Below are positions 52,465 through 61,067 of a DNA stretch of 64,000 nucleotides, one piece after another. The number at the start of each line of letters is the position of its first letter. Positions within the stretch are counted from its first letter, which is position 1. The position numbers and the translations under genes are program-made. The notes under the pieces are model-generated. The model had not been told where the DNA came from, did no database searches, and saw only the letters and a program-made list of their open reading frames with translations. Source of the stretch: Clostridiales bacterium (lineage in GTDB: Bacteria; Bacillota; Clostridia; Saccharofermentanales; Saccharofermentanaceae); NCBI GenBank assembly GCA_017515465.1, contig JAFWFV010000049.1, forward strand, positions 38,578 to 102,577, read 5' to 3'.

Positions 52465-53723
52465 TCAAGAGACTTCGAATGAAATTTGCCTTAACGGCCA
52501 TAGGCTCGGTCCTGCTGGTCCTGATCGTCCTGGTGGGCGGGATCAACATCTTTAACTACCGTGAGGTGGTATCTGACAGTGATGCAGTGCTCCGCATGCT
52601 TTCCGATAACGGCGGAATGTTCCCCGAGAGGCGGACGCCGCCGCAGGACAGATTTGACGGGGAAAACCATCTGATGGGCAGGGACAGGATAGATTCTCCC
52701 GAGCTGGCTTTCGAGACAAGGTATTTCAGCGCAGTAATAGGCATAGACGGATCGGTCGGAAAGGTCGATACCGGCAGGATAGCGGCCGTGTCGGAAACAG
52801 AAGCCGGGGATTATGCCCTGGAGGCGGTTTCATCCGGCAAGACCAGGGGCTTCATCGGCGAATACAGGTTCATTGTGTCCCCGCAGACCGACGGGAGCAT
52901 GCTCGTCATATTCTGTGACTGTGGAGCAGGACTGGCGAACTTCAGGGGCTTTTTGAGGATCAGCGTGATAATATCCGTCATCTCACTGGTATTGATAAGC
53001 ATCGCTATATTCCTCATATCCGGCAGAGCTGTAAAGCCTGTTGCCGAGAGCTATGAGAAGCAGAAGAGGTTTATCACCGATGCGGGTCACGAGATCAAGA
53101 CACCTCTGGCGATCATCAATGCTGACGCTGATGTGCTGGAGATGGAGTCTGGGACAGACAACGAGTGGATAGCAGACATCAAGAAACAGACATCAAGGCT
53201 CACTGAGCTCACGAATGACCTTATCATGCTGTCCAGGATGGAAGAGGGCAGGGACACCCTGACCTTCGAATCCCTGGATCTTTCGGGGCTGGTTACAGGC
53301 CAGGCTGATTCCTTCAGGGCGGTTGCGGCTTCATCGGGAAAGACCATCGGAACGTCCGTTGCAGCGGGCATAAGGACGAGAGGAGACAAAAAAGCCATTA
53401 CGGAACTGGTAAGTATCCTTCTGGATAATGCTGTAAAGTACTGCCCGGAAGGGGGGAGTATATCCGTTTCCCTCGCAAAGGAATCCCACGGGAGCATCAT
53501 CGAAATCATAAATGATACTGCTGACGACATGGATCCTGCCACACTCGACCAGCTCTTTGACAGGTTCTACAGGGGGGATTCCTCCAGAAATTCGGATAAG
53601 GGAGGCTACGGTATCGGGCTGTCCATCGCCCACGCCATCGTCAATTCCCATAAAGGAAAGATATCGGTCCACAAGAAGGAAGAGGGGAAGATTGCATTCC
53701 GGGTCTTTTTGAGAGACGATTGA
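52461..53723 (+). CDS. Sensor histidine kinase
   Basis: A 420-residue kinase with two membrane helices around residues 8-30 and 170-192 and an external sensor domain of about 140 residues between them. HisKA H-box is FITDAGHEIKTPLAIINAD. The HATPase domain shows LLDNAVKYC (N-box), FDRFYRGDSSRNSDKGGYGIGLSIAHAIV. It pairs with the regulator just upstream. The external domain is not one I recognise; the signal is unknown. Confidence 0.95.
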   Translation: MIKRLRMKFALTAIGSVLLVLIVLVGGINIFNYREVVSDSDAVLRMLSDNGGMFPERRTPPQDRFDGENHLMGRDRIDSPELAFETRYFSAVIGIDGSVGKVDTGRIAAVSETEAGDYALEAVSSGKTRGFIGEYRFIVSPQTDGSMLVIFCDCGAGLANFRGFLRISVIISVISLVLISIAIFLISGRAVKPVAESYEKQKRFITDAGHEIKTPLAIINADADVLEMESGTDNEWIADIKKQTSRLTELTNDLIMLSRMEEGRDTLTFESLDLSGLVTGQADSFRAVAASSGKTIGTSVAAGIRTRGDKKAITELVSILLDNAVKYCPEGGSISVSLAKESHGSIIEIINDTADDMDPATLDQLFDRFYRGDSSRNSDKGGYGIGLSIAHAIVNSHKGKISVHKKEEGKIAFRVFLRDD

Positions 53724-53778
53724 AAAGGGACCTCCACTGAAGTAAAATCTCTTTAGATCTATAAGGGAGGATTGAGTA

Positions 53779-54219
53779 ATGGATAATATTGAAAATGTAA
53801 ATGTTGAGCACGTGGATTCTGTAGATGCGTCCAAGATACTGGATTCAAAGCAGGAGGCTCCTGCCGCAGCACCCGCTGCAGCATCTGCTGAACCCAAGAA
53901 GAGCAATAACGATTCGACGATGTCGATGATCTTCGGCATCATAAGCATCGCCGGCGGTTTTACCGGACTCATATCGCTGGGATTTGCCATAGCAGGTCTC
54001 GTCTATGCGAGCAAGGCAAAGAAGGCCGGATGTACAGATAATATGTATATGGTAGGTCTCGCCACATCCATCCTCGGAATAGTGGTCGCAGCTTCTGCTC
54101 TGCTGGTCATCGGCTTCATAGTACTGAGCTTCGGATTCTCCTTCGTTGCCACGATCATCGCAGGATTCTTCGGAATGATCCTCAGATCGGCATCGTCTGC
54201 TGCCGGGCTCCTGTTCTGA
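53779..54219 (+). CDS. Membrane protein, DUF4190-like
   Basis: A 146-residue protein. About 50 residues of Ala/Pro/Glu-rich soluble tail precede two or three membrane helices: MIFGIISIAGGFTGLISLGFAIAGLVYA SKAKK then MVGLATSILGIVVAASALLV and GFSFVATIIAGFFGMIL. The helix-SKAKK-helix form is DUF4190-like. No function is known. AGGGAGGATTGAGTA precedes the ATG. It lies directly upstream of the rpmH promoter. Confidence 0.6.
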   Translation: MDNIENVNVEHVDSVDASKILDSKQEAPAAAPAAASAEPKKSNNDSTMSMIFGIISIAGGFTGLISLGFAIAGLVYASKAKKAGCTDNMYMVGLATSILGIVVAASALLVIGFIVLSFGFSFVATIIAGFFGMILRSASSAAGLLF

Positions 54220-54233
54220 AATAACTTTTTCGC

Positions 54234-54270
54234 TTGACACATTGGCCTTGAGATAATATAATCTCAAGGC
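54234..54270 (+). promoter_or_regulatory. Perfect consensus promoter of rpmH operon with palindrome over the -10
   Basis: TTGACA (54234-54239), 17-base spacer, TATAAT (54257-54262), the ideal housekeeping promoter. The -10 lies in the centre of a palindrome: GCCTTGAGAT (54245-54254), AATATA, ATCTCAAGGC (54261-54270), 10-bp arms. This is a natural operator or strand-opening hairpin. A further TGCCC-TTTTTTC-GGGCA hairpin (54289-54305) sits in the leader, 43 bases before rpmH. Confidence 0.9.
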
Positions 54271-54347
54271 TAATTATGTTTATAACTATGCCCTTTTTTC
54301 GGGCAGAGCGAATAAAGAGACAATAATTGAATGGAGGATATAAGGCC

Positions 54348-54482
54348 ATGAAGATGACATTTCAGCCTAAGAAGAGACAGCGTTCAAAGGTTCACGGTTT
54401 CCGTGCAAGAATGAGAACAACTAACGGCAGGAAGGTTCTTGCCAGGAGAAGGCTCAAGGGCAGAAAGCAGCTCGCTGCTTGA
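54348..54482 (+). CDS. rpmH: 50S ribosomal protein L34
   Basis: A 44-residue basic protein: [20 protein letters not shown] at the start, then [19 protein letters not shown], the L34 signature. GGAGG lies about 10 bases before the ATG. It begins the rpmH-rnpA-yidD-yidC-khpB-mnmE-mnmG-rsmG operon that normally lies next to dnaA. No dnaA gene is adjacent; a DUF4190-like gene is upstream instead. Confidence 0.98.
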   Translation: MKMTFQPKKRQRSKVHGFRARMRTTNGRKVLARRRLKGRKQLAA

Positions 54483-54491
54483 AGGTAACAG

Positions 54492-54878
54492 TTGAACTCG
54501 GTTCCGCTGAAGTACAACTACGAATTTTCCAGAGTATATAAACGAGGAAGATTCAGTACGGGAAGGTATCTGACAGTTCACTGTTACCGCCGTCCCGCGG
54601 GACTTAAGCACAACCTGACTCCTGTGCCGTCTGATCTGGTGAGGGTCGGGTTCTGTGCAAATAAAAAACAGCTCGGTGCGGTTGGCCGCAACAGAGCGAG
54701 AAGACTCATGAGGGAGTCGTACCGTTTGATAGAAAGCGGTATTCCTGTAGGTGTAGATCTGATTTTCACGTTAAGGAGCATGGAAAAAGCTCCGCCTTTC
54801 GAAGAGATCTCCAAGGATATGGTCTTGAATCTGACACGACTCGGATTGCTTAAAAAAGAGGCCGAAGCAGATGGTTAA
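54492..54878 (+). CDS. rnpA: Ribonuclease P protein component
   Basis: A 128-residue protein that assists the RNase P RNA in trimming tRNA 5' ends. Core residues are [23 protein letters not shown] and the RNR motif in [17 protein letters not shown] start at 54492 with GAAGG just before it, inside the rpmH spacing of 9 bases. It overlaps yidD by 8 bases. Confidence 0.95.
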   Translation: MNSVPLKYNYEFSRVYKRGRFSTGRYLTVHCYRRPAGLKHNLTPVPSDLVRVGFCANKKQLGAVGRNRARRLMRESYRLIESGIPVGVDLIFTLRSMEKAPPFEEISKDMVLNLTRLGLLKKEAEADG

Positions 54879-55083
54879 GCGTTTTCTGATAAGACTTATC
54901 AGAGGGTACCAGAGGTATATATCTCCGGGCCTCGGACACCACTGCAAATATCTTCCCACATGTTCCCAGTACACCATCGACGCTTTGGAGAAATATGGTG
55001 TCATCAGGGGTCTGCTCATGGGGTTTTGGCGTATCTTGAGATGCAATCCATTCTCAAAGGGCGGTTATGATCCCGTCAAATAA
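54871..55083 (+). CDS. yidD: Membrane insertion efficiency factor
   Basis: A 70-residue protein with [16 protein letters not shown] at the N-terminus, the [21 protein letters not shown] core and [19 protein letters not shown] end, all characteristic. It associates with the membrane and helps YidC-dependent insertion. It is the normal neighbour of rnpA and yidC. Confidence 0.95.
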   Translation: MVKRFLIRLIRGYQRYISPGLGHHCKYLPTCSQYTIDALEKYGVIRGLLMGFWRILRCNPFSKGGYDPVK

Positions 55084-55103
55084 ATAACAGGACTTTTTAG
55101 ATA

Positions 55104-56150
55104 ATGAGCTTACTTTACGATCTATTCGGTTGGATAACCAGGATTTTTTACGATTATTTCGGCAACTATGGTGTTGCCATCATAATGCTCACGGTACTCA
55201 TCAGAGGCCTTTTGATCCCTCTCAATGTCAGGAGCCAGAAGTCTATGATCAAGATGCAGGCTCTGTCCGGAAAGCAGGCTGAACTCCAGCGCAAGTACGG
55301 CGATGACAAGCAGAAGCTCCAGGAAGAGATGATGAAGATGCAGCAGGAGAACGGCGCAATGGGCCTGTCCGGATGTATCCTTCCCATCATCCAGCTCTTC
55401 CTTATCTGGCCTATCTACAGGATCGTCAGCGGACCTCTCATCTACCTGTCACAGGTATCCAAGGAAAACGTTACGAACATGATCACTCTTGGCCAGGAGA
55501 TGAACATCCTGGGCAAGGGTGTTACCGAGACCATCCACATCGGCCTCGTAAGTGCATTGAACAACAGCGGGGATTTCCTGAACGCATGTATCTCCAAGGG
55601 ATATATCGCTCTTGATCAGCTCCTCGACCTGCACTTCCTCGGTATCGACCTTACGATGGTCCCCTCATTTAATCCCGTTACGATCATCGCACAGCCCAAG
55701 GTATATCTTCCCCTTCTGCTGTTCCCTATCCTGGTAGTTCTTACTCAGGTAATATCCATGCAGTTTACCAAGATCGTAAAGCCCGGATACAAGCAGGAGC
55801 AGGAAGCAAAGGAGAGGGCAAAGAACAACCCCGCCAGACAGGGTCAGGTCCAGGAGAATTCCTCCACCGAGATGACGATGAAGATGATGACATGGTCCAT
55901 GCCTATCATCATGCTCATCACAACATTTACGATGCCTGCAGCCATGGGTCTGTACTGGATCGTCGGCGGTGTAATGGGTATTGTTACACAGGTAATGGTC
56001 TACTTCCTCTTCACAAAGCCTTACGAGCAGAAGAAGGCAGAGATCGAGGCCAAGAAGGAAGCAGTCTTCAAGAGAAAGCCCAAAGAGACGGAAAACGCTG
56101 AAGACACAGCAAACAACAAGAAAAAGAAGAACAATAATAAGCGCAAGTAA
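55104..56150 (+). CDS. yidC: Membrane protein insertase YidC/SpoIIIJ
   Basis: A 348-residue insertase. Five membrane helices, the conserved Arg of VLIRGLLIPL, a charged coiled-coil hairpin (KQAELQRKYGDDKQKLQEEM), and ILPIIQLFLIWPIY. No lipobox precedes the first helix; the start MSLLYDLFGWI goes directly into TM1. The C-terminal tail is very Lys- and Asn-rich (NNKKKKNNNKRK), which binds ribosomes in other YidC. It follows yidD after 20 bases. Confidence 0.95.
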   Translation: MSLLYDLFGWITRIFYDYFGNYGVAIIMLTVLIRGLLIPLNVRSQKSMIKMQALSGKQAELQRKYGDDKQKLQEEMMKMQQENGAMGLSGCILPIIQLFLIWPIYRIVSGPLIYLSQVSKENVTNMITLGQEMNILGKGVTETIHIGLVSALNNSGDFLNACISKGYIALDQLLDLHFLGIDLTMVPSFNPVTIIAQPKVYLPLLLFPILVVLTQVISMQFTKIVKPGYKQEQEAKERAKNNPARQGQVQENSSTEMTMKMMTWSMPIIMLITTFTMPAAMGLYWIVGGVMGIVTQVMVYFLFTKPYEQKKAEIEAKKEAVFKRKPKETENAEDTANNKKKKNNNKRK

Positions 56151-56178
56151 GTGAAATTGAGACGGAGGCTTACATAAA

Positions 56179-56880
56179 ATGGCAACAGTAACTAAGACAG
56201 CAGCAAGCGTAGAAGAAGCTATCAAGGCAGCATTGGAAGAACTCGGAGTATCAGAGGATCAGGCCGAGATCGAAGTCATCAGCGAACCCTCATCCGGTTT
56301 CCTCGGCGTAGGCAAGAAGGATGCGGAAGTCAAGGTAACCGTAAAGGACGATGCTCCCATCGCTTCAGAAGATGACAGCGAAGATGATACATATTACGGC
56401 GACGACGAGAACTTCGAAGGCGATACTGCAACAGAGGCAGAAGATGCTGCCGTTAACTTTGTTGCTGAGGTACTCTCCGGCATCGGCATCCACGGCAACA
56501 TGGATTCCTACCGCGAGGATGACACCATCTACATCTCCGTTACGGGTTCTGACTGCGCATCAGCCATCGGACGTCACGGCGAGACACTCGATGCCATCTC
56601 ATACATGACAAATCTCATTGCCAACAAGCACAGCGAAGAGAGAGTTCACGTTCACCTCGATGTCGGCGGATATAAGAAGCACAGAGAGCAGGTTCTCAGA
56701 AACCTGGCAGGCAAGGCTGCCAGCAGGGCACTGAGGACAGGCCGCAAGGTTGACATGGAACCCATGAATCCTGCTCAGAGAAGGCTGATCCACGCATATC
56801 TCCAGGATTTCGAGGGCGTTACAACCCACTCTGAGGGTGTAGAGCCCAACAGACACGTTGTCGTAACACCTGAGGGATGA
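56179..56880 (+). CDS. khpB: KhpB/Jag RNA-binding protein
   Basis: A 233-residue protein. N-terminal Jag-N domain (residues 1-50: ASVEEAIKAALEELG, SGFLGVGKKDAEV), an acidic linker, a type-II KH domain with IGRHGETLDAISYMTNL, and a C-terminal R3H domain with RRLIHAYL. It binds RNA with KhpA and affects envelope and division genes. It overlaps mnmE by 4 bases. Confidence 0.95.
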   Translation: MATVTKTAASVEEAIKAALEELGVSEDQAEIEVISEPSSGFLGVGKKDAEVKVTVKDDAPIASEDDSEDDTYYGDDENFEGDTATEAEDAAVNFVAEVLSGIGIHGNMDSYREDDTIYISVTGSDCASAIGRHGETLDAISYMTNLIANKHSEERVHVHLDVGGYKKHREQVLRNLAGKAASRALRTGRKVDMEPMNPAQRRLIHAYLQDFEGVTTHSEGVEPNRHVVVTPEG

Positions 56881-58301
56881 TCTCACAGGATAACGGTATG
56901 TTCTGTGCCGTCTCAACACCGGCTGGCACATCAGGAATTGCCGTGATCAGGATATCAGGGCAGAATGTATCAGCCGTCATAGACGGGGCAGTCAGGATAA
57001 TAAGAAGCAGCGGAGACTATAAAAGGGTCAGTGAAATGCCCGGATATACCTGCTGCTTTGCTGATTTTAACAACCCTTCCGACGGCAGCCTGATAGACAA
57101 GGTAGTGATCACGCGGTTCGAAGCTCCCTTTTCCTATACAGGAGACGAGATGGTGGAGATATCCTGCCATGGTTCTGCGGCCGTAAAGAAAAAGATCCTG
57201 GACGTTTTATATTCATTGAACATCAGGTCCGCAGGGCCCGGAGAATTCACCAAGACTGCTTTTATGAACGGCAAGATGAGCCTGACATCGGCGGAGGCTG
57301 TAATGGACATCATCTCTGCCGACTCATCCGAGATGCTCAGGGCAGCAAACGTGATATCCGCCGGAGGCCTTAACGAAAAGCTCGAAGAGATAGAATCCTC
57401 TCTTTACGACATGATGGCCAGGATCGAGATGGATGTTGATTTTGACGACGATGAATCTGAGGAGTACGGAGCTTCCCGCTGCTGCCGGGAGACATTATCA
57501 GAAGTCCTTGTAAAGATAGACGGGATAACCGATACATACAGGCAGGGCAGGATGCTCTCCGAAAAGATGAGGGTGGCATTTACCGGCATCCCCAACAGCG
57601 GCAAGAGCACGCTCCTCAACAGGATCGCAGGATACGACAGATCGATAGTAACGGACATCTCGGGAACGACCACCGATACCATCGAAGCAGTATCCGAGAT
57701 AGAGGGGATCCCCGTAATACTGACCGACACGGCAGGCATCAGACAGACCAGCAACATCATAGAATCTATGGGCGTTGACAGGGCGAGAAAAGAATACGGC
57801 AGATCTGACCTGATCTTCTATCTGGTATCACCCGATACTACAGTGGAGCAGGCCAGAGACCAGATCCATGACATCAGGGCGATGGCGCCTTCTGATTCTG
57901 AAGCAGTCATACTGTTCAACAAGGCTGACATAGGCCCCAACCCTCATGAGGAGCAGATCAGGCTGGCAGCCCGTGGATACGGTGTGGAGAAGTTCATCAA
58001 CATATCTGCATCAACGGGGGAGAACACCGCTGAGGTCAGGAAAGCGATAAAGGATCATTACGACAGTATGGGCAGCTCCGGAGGAGAACTCATACTGACG
58101 AGCAGAAGACATTATGAGATACTCTCCCGGGCATCAGCCAGGCTCAGGGAAGCCCTGAAGGCGCTGGAGGATAATGCGGGACTGGATGTGGTCTCATCCA
58201 TAACCAGGGCGGCACTGGACCTGACAGGAGAGATATCCGGCAAGACGGTTTCTGCAGATCTGGCCAGGACGATATTTGATAAGTTCTGCATAGGAAAGTG
58301 A
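56877..58301 (+). CDS. mnmE: tRNA modification GTPase MnmE
   Basis: A 474-residue GTPase. N-terminal folate-binding domain (FCAVSTPAGTSGIAVIRISG, FTKTAFMNGKMSLTSAEAVMDII), G domain with P-loop GIPNSGKSTLLN, DTAG and NKAD, and the C-terminal FDKFCIGK with the catalytic Cys. With MnmG it adds the carboxymethylaminomethyl or related group to wobble uridine 34. It is followed by mnmG after one base. Confidence 0.97.
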   Translation: MISQDNGMFCAVSTPAGTSGIAVIRISGQNVSAVIDGAVRIIRSSGDYKRVSEMPGYTCCFADFNNPSDGSLIDKVVITRFEAPFSYTGDEMVEISCHGSAAVKKKILDVLYSLNIRSAGPGEFTKTAFMNGKMSLTSAEAVMDIISADSSEMLRAANVISAGGLNEKLEEIESSLYDMMARIEMDVDFDDDESEEYGASRCCRETLSEVLVKIDGITDTYRQGRMLSEKMRVAFTGIPNSGKSTLLNRIAGYDRSIVTDISGTTTDTIEAVSEIEGIPVILTDTAGIRQTSNIIESMGVDRARKEYGRSDLIFYLVSPDTTVEQARDQIHDIRAMAPSDSEAVILFNKADIGPNPHEEQIRLAARGYGVEKFINISASTGENTAEVRKAIKDHYDSMGSSGGELILTSRRHYEILSRASARLREALKALEDNAGLDVVSSITRAALDLTGEISGKTVSADLARTIFDKFCIGK

Positions 58302-58302
58302 C

Positions 58303-60231
58303 ATGAGATTAACCGAAGCTGAGAACAGGAAACACGCCTACATTGCAGGTGAATATGATGTGGCAGTAGTCGGAGCCGGACATGCCGGCTGCGAGGCTGC
58401 GCACGCATGCGCAAAGCTGGGACTGAAGACAGTGCTCTTTACGCTCCATCTGGACAGCCTTGCCAATCTGCCCTGCAACCCCAGCATCGGAGGGACCGCA
58501 AAGGGTCAGATAGTAAGGGAGATAGATGCCCTGGGCGGCATAATGGGCAAGGTCGCAGATGAATGCGCCATCCAGATGAGGATGCTCAACAGATCCAAGG
58601 GACCTGCAGTATTCTCTCCCAGAGCACAGATGGACAGGAGCAGATATCACGTGGTGATGAAGCATGTCCTGGAGGATCTTCCCGGACTGGATATCAGGCA
58701 GGCCCATATCACGGATCTCCTGACAGATGACAGCCTCAGTCAGGCAGCAGGTGTCATGACCGAATCAGGCGCCATCTACAAAGCCGGGGCAGTTGTCATC
58801 TGCTCCGGAACATATATGCAGTCCAGGACCATCAGGGGAGAGGTGATAATAGAATCCGGCCCCGACGGTCTGCCCCGTTCTGAGGGCCTGTCAGATTCCC
58901 TGAAGGAGCTCGGTATCCCCATCCTGAGGTTCAAGACGGGAACCCCCGTCAGGGTCAACAGCAGGAGCGTCGATCTTTCAGTCATGACCAGACAGGATGG
59001 TGAGACTGACTGTCCGCCTTTCTCTTTCGATAACGAGATGAACGGATTCGGCCTTCCTGAGGATCAGATTCCCTGCTGGTCGGTATGGACAACACCTGAG
59101 ACACGTGAAGTCATAAAGAACAACATGGACAGATCGCCTCTGTACAGCGGAGTGATAAAGGGGATAGGCCCCAGATACTGTCCTTCCATAGAAGACAAGT
59201 TCGCCCGCTTCGCCGACAAGGACAGGCATCAGATATTCGTGGAGCCCATGGGCCGCGATACCAATGAGATGTACCTGCAGGGTTTCTCCACCAGCCTGCC
59301 GGAGGATGTGCAGATACAGATGGTCCACTCCCTTCCCGGACTGGAAAAGGCCGTTATACAGAGGAGCGCATATGCCATCGAATACGACCTCATCGACAGC
59401 ACGACGCTGAGGCCGACCCTGGAGTCCAGGATAGTGTCCGGCCTTTTTACCGCAGGCCAGATCAACGGTTCATCCGGATATGAGGAAGCAGCGGGACAGG
59501 GCATAGTGGCAGGCATAAACGCCGCCATGAAGGTCCTTATGAGAGAACCCGTGATCATAAACAGATCCCAGGGATATATCGGAGTCCTGATAGACGACCT
59601 GGTCACAAAGGGCACTAACGAACCTTACAGGATGATGACTTCGAGAGCGGAATATCGTCTCTTCCTCAGGCAGGATAATGCAGACAGCAGGCTCACACCC
59701 GTAGGACATGAGATAGGCCTGATAGACGATGAGAGATTTGCCCTGTTCGAGAAAAAGATCTCTTCTGCCGGAAAGGAAAAGGAGAGGCTTAAGAATACAC
59801 ACATAGGACCTACTGATACCCTCCAGGAGATACTGGACAAGGCAGGATCAGAAAGCCCGAAGTCAGGAGTTTCCCTGGCGTCTCTGATCAAGAGGCCCGG
59901 CATCACATATGAGGCATTAGCCCCCGTGGATCCGGAAAGGCCCGCACTGGATGAGGCTGTGATCAGGCTGGTGGAGACTGACCTGAAATACGAGGGATAC
60001 CTGAAACTGGAACTGGAGAAGATAGAAAAGTTCAGCAAGCTGGAATCAGTCATGATCCCGGCGGACATAGACTATTCCGCAGTAAGAGGCCTCAGGATAG
60101 AGGCCATGCAGAAACTGGACAGGATCAGGCCCGAGAACGTGGGACGCGCCTCGAGGATATCAGGCGTATCGCCGGCGGATTGTGAAGTGCTGCTGGTGTA
60201 TATCGAACAGCACAGGAGATCAGGAAAATGA
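58303..60231 (+). CDS. mnmG: tRNA uridine 5-carboxymethylaminomethyl modification enzyme MnmG
   Basis: A 642-residue FAD protein. FAD motif VVGAGHAGCEAAHA, NPSIGGTAKGQIVREIDALGG, RMLNRSKGPAV, GTYMQSRT, GLFTAGQINGSSGYEEAAGQG, and SRAEYRLFLRQDNAD are strongly conserved. Partner of MnmE. It overlaps rsmG by 4 bases. Confidence 0.97.
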   Translation: MRLTEAENRKHAYIAGEYDVAVVGAGHAGCEAAHACAKLGLKTVLFTLHLDSLANLPCNPSIGGTAKGQIVREIDALGGIMGKVADECAIQMRMLNRSKGPAVFSPRAQMDRSRYHVVMKHVLEDLPGLDIRQAHITDLLTDDSLSQAAGVMTESGAIYKAGAVVICSGTYMQSRTIRGEVIIESGPDGLPRSEGLSDSLKELGIPILRFKTGTPVRVNSRSVDLSVMTRQDGETDCPPFSFDNEMNGFGLPEDQIPCWSVWTTPETREVIKNNMDRSPLYSGVIKGIGPRYCPSIEDKFARFADKDRHQIFVEPMGRDTNEMYLQGFSTSLPEDVQIQMVHSLPGLEKAVIQRSAYAIEYDLIDSTTLRPTLESRIVSGLFTAGQINGSSGYEEAAGQGIVAGINAAMKVLMREPVIINRSQGYIGVLIDDLVTKGTNEPYRMMTSRAEYRLFLRQDNADSRLTPVGHEIGLIDDERFALFEKKISSAGKEKERLKNTHIGPTDTLQEILDKAGSESPKSGVSLASLIKRPGITYEALAPVDPERPALDEAVIRLVETDLKYEGYLKLELEKIEKFSKLESVMIPADIDYSAVRGLRIEAMQKLDRIRPENVGRASRISGVSPADCEVLLVYIEQHRRSGK

Positions 60232-61067
60232 GCAATAATGAAGACAAGATGATACATCCCAGGAGACTGACCAAGGAGGACATCGCCAGGATAAAGGAAA
60301 GCCTGCCGAAGAGGATGGACCTGGGTCAGACAAAGGATGTGGAGGAAGTCCTTACGGAAAATAAGGACGAGATATGCGTGCCCCTCACGGCCGAGACCAT
60401 CCTGAGCTTCCGCAGATATGCAGAGATGCTGAAGGAAAAGAACAAGGTCATGAACCTTACGGCCATAACAGATGACGAGGGGATCGCCATGAAGCATTTC
60501 ATCGACTCCCTGACCATAGCTTCCTTCATCGATTCCGAACAGGAAAAGATCAAGGGCAGGAGCCTCAGCCTCATCGATGTGGGAACAGGTGCGGGTTTCC
60601 CGGGAATACCTCTCAAGATCAACAAGAGGGATCTGGATCTCACACTCCTGGATTCCCTGGCCAAGAGGCTTTCGTTCCTCGAAGAGGTGGCATCAGAACT
60701 CTCCCTCGATAACATCAAGTTCGTCCACAGCAGGGCGGAGGATGCAGGCAGGGATGCCAGGTACAGGGAAAAGTATGACGTTGCCACAGCCAGAGCAGTA
60801 GCAAATCTGCCCGTCCTGTGCGAATATTGCCTGCCCTTTGTACGCAAGGGCGGATGCTTCATCGCCATGAAGGGCAAGCTCGACGAGGAGCTTAAAAATG
60901 CTGACAGAGCCATAAGCCTCCTCGGAGGAAAGATAGAGACCATCAAGGAGTTCCAGCTTCCCGGAACGGATGCTGACAGGACGATAGTCGTTATACGCAA
61001 GGTCAAGGAAACTCCGAAAAGATACCCCAGACAGGCAGGAAAGCCTTCCAAGGATCCCATAGCATGA
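60228..61067 (+). CDS. rsmG: 16S rRNA (guanine527-N7)-methyltransferase RsmG
   Basis: A 279-residue SAM methyltransferase. SAM motif IDVGTGAGFPGIPLKI, then LLDSLAKRLSFL, ATARAVANLPVLCEYCLPF. About 55 extra residues precede the usual start (HPRRLTKEDIARIKESLPKRM) compared with the common ~240. The C-terminus RYPRQAGKPSKDPI is canonical. The next gene begins 4 bases inside its end. Confidence 0.95.
   Translation: MSNNEDKMIHPRRLTKEDIARIKESLPKRMDLGQTKDVEEVLTENKDEICVPLTAETILSFRRYAEMLKEKNKVMNLTAITDDEGIAMKHFIDSLTIASFIDSEQEKIKGRSLSLIDVGTGAGFPGIPLKINKRDLDLTLLDSLAKRLSFLEEVASELSLDNIKFVHSRAEDAGRDARYREKYDVATARAVANLPVLCEYCLPFVRKGGCFIAMKGKLDEELKNADRAISLLGGKIETIKEFQLPGTDADRTIVVIRKVKETPKRYPRQAGKPSKDPIA

Noticed and set aside
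54220..54347. Chromosome replication origin next to rpmH
   Set aside because: There is no cluster of DnaA boxes (TTATCCACA-like) and no dnaA gene nearby, only one strong promoter.
60326..61060. A 244-codon minus-strand frame opposite rsmG
   Set aside because: A shadow of a well-supported gene; its protein is Ser- and Leu-rich without pattern.
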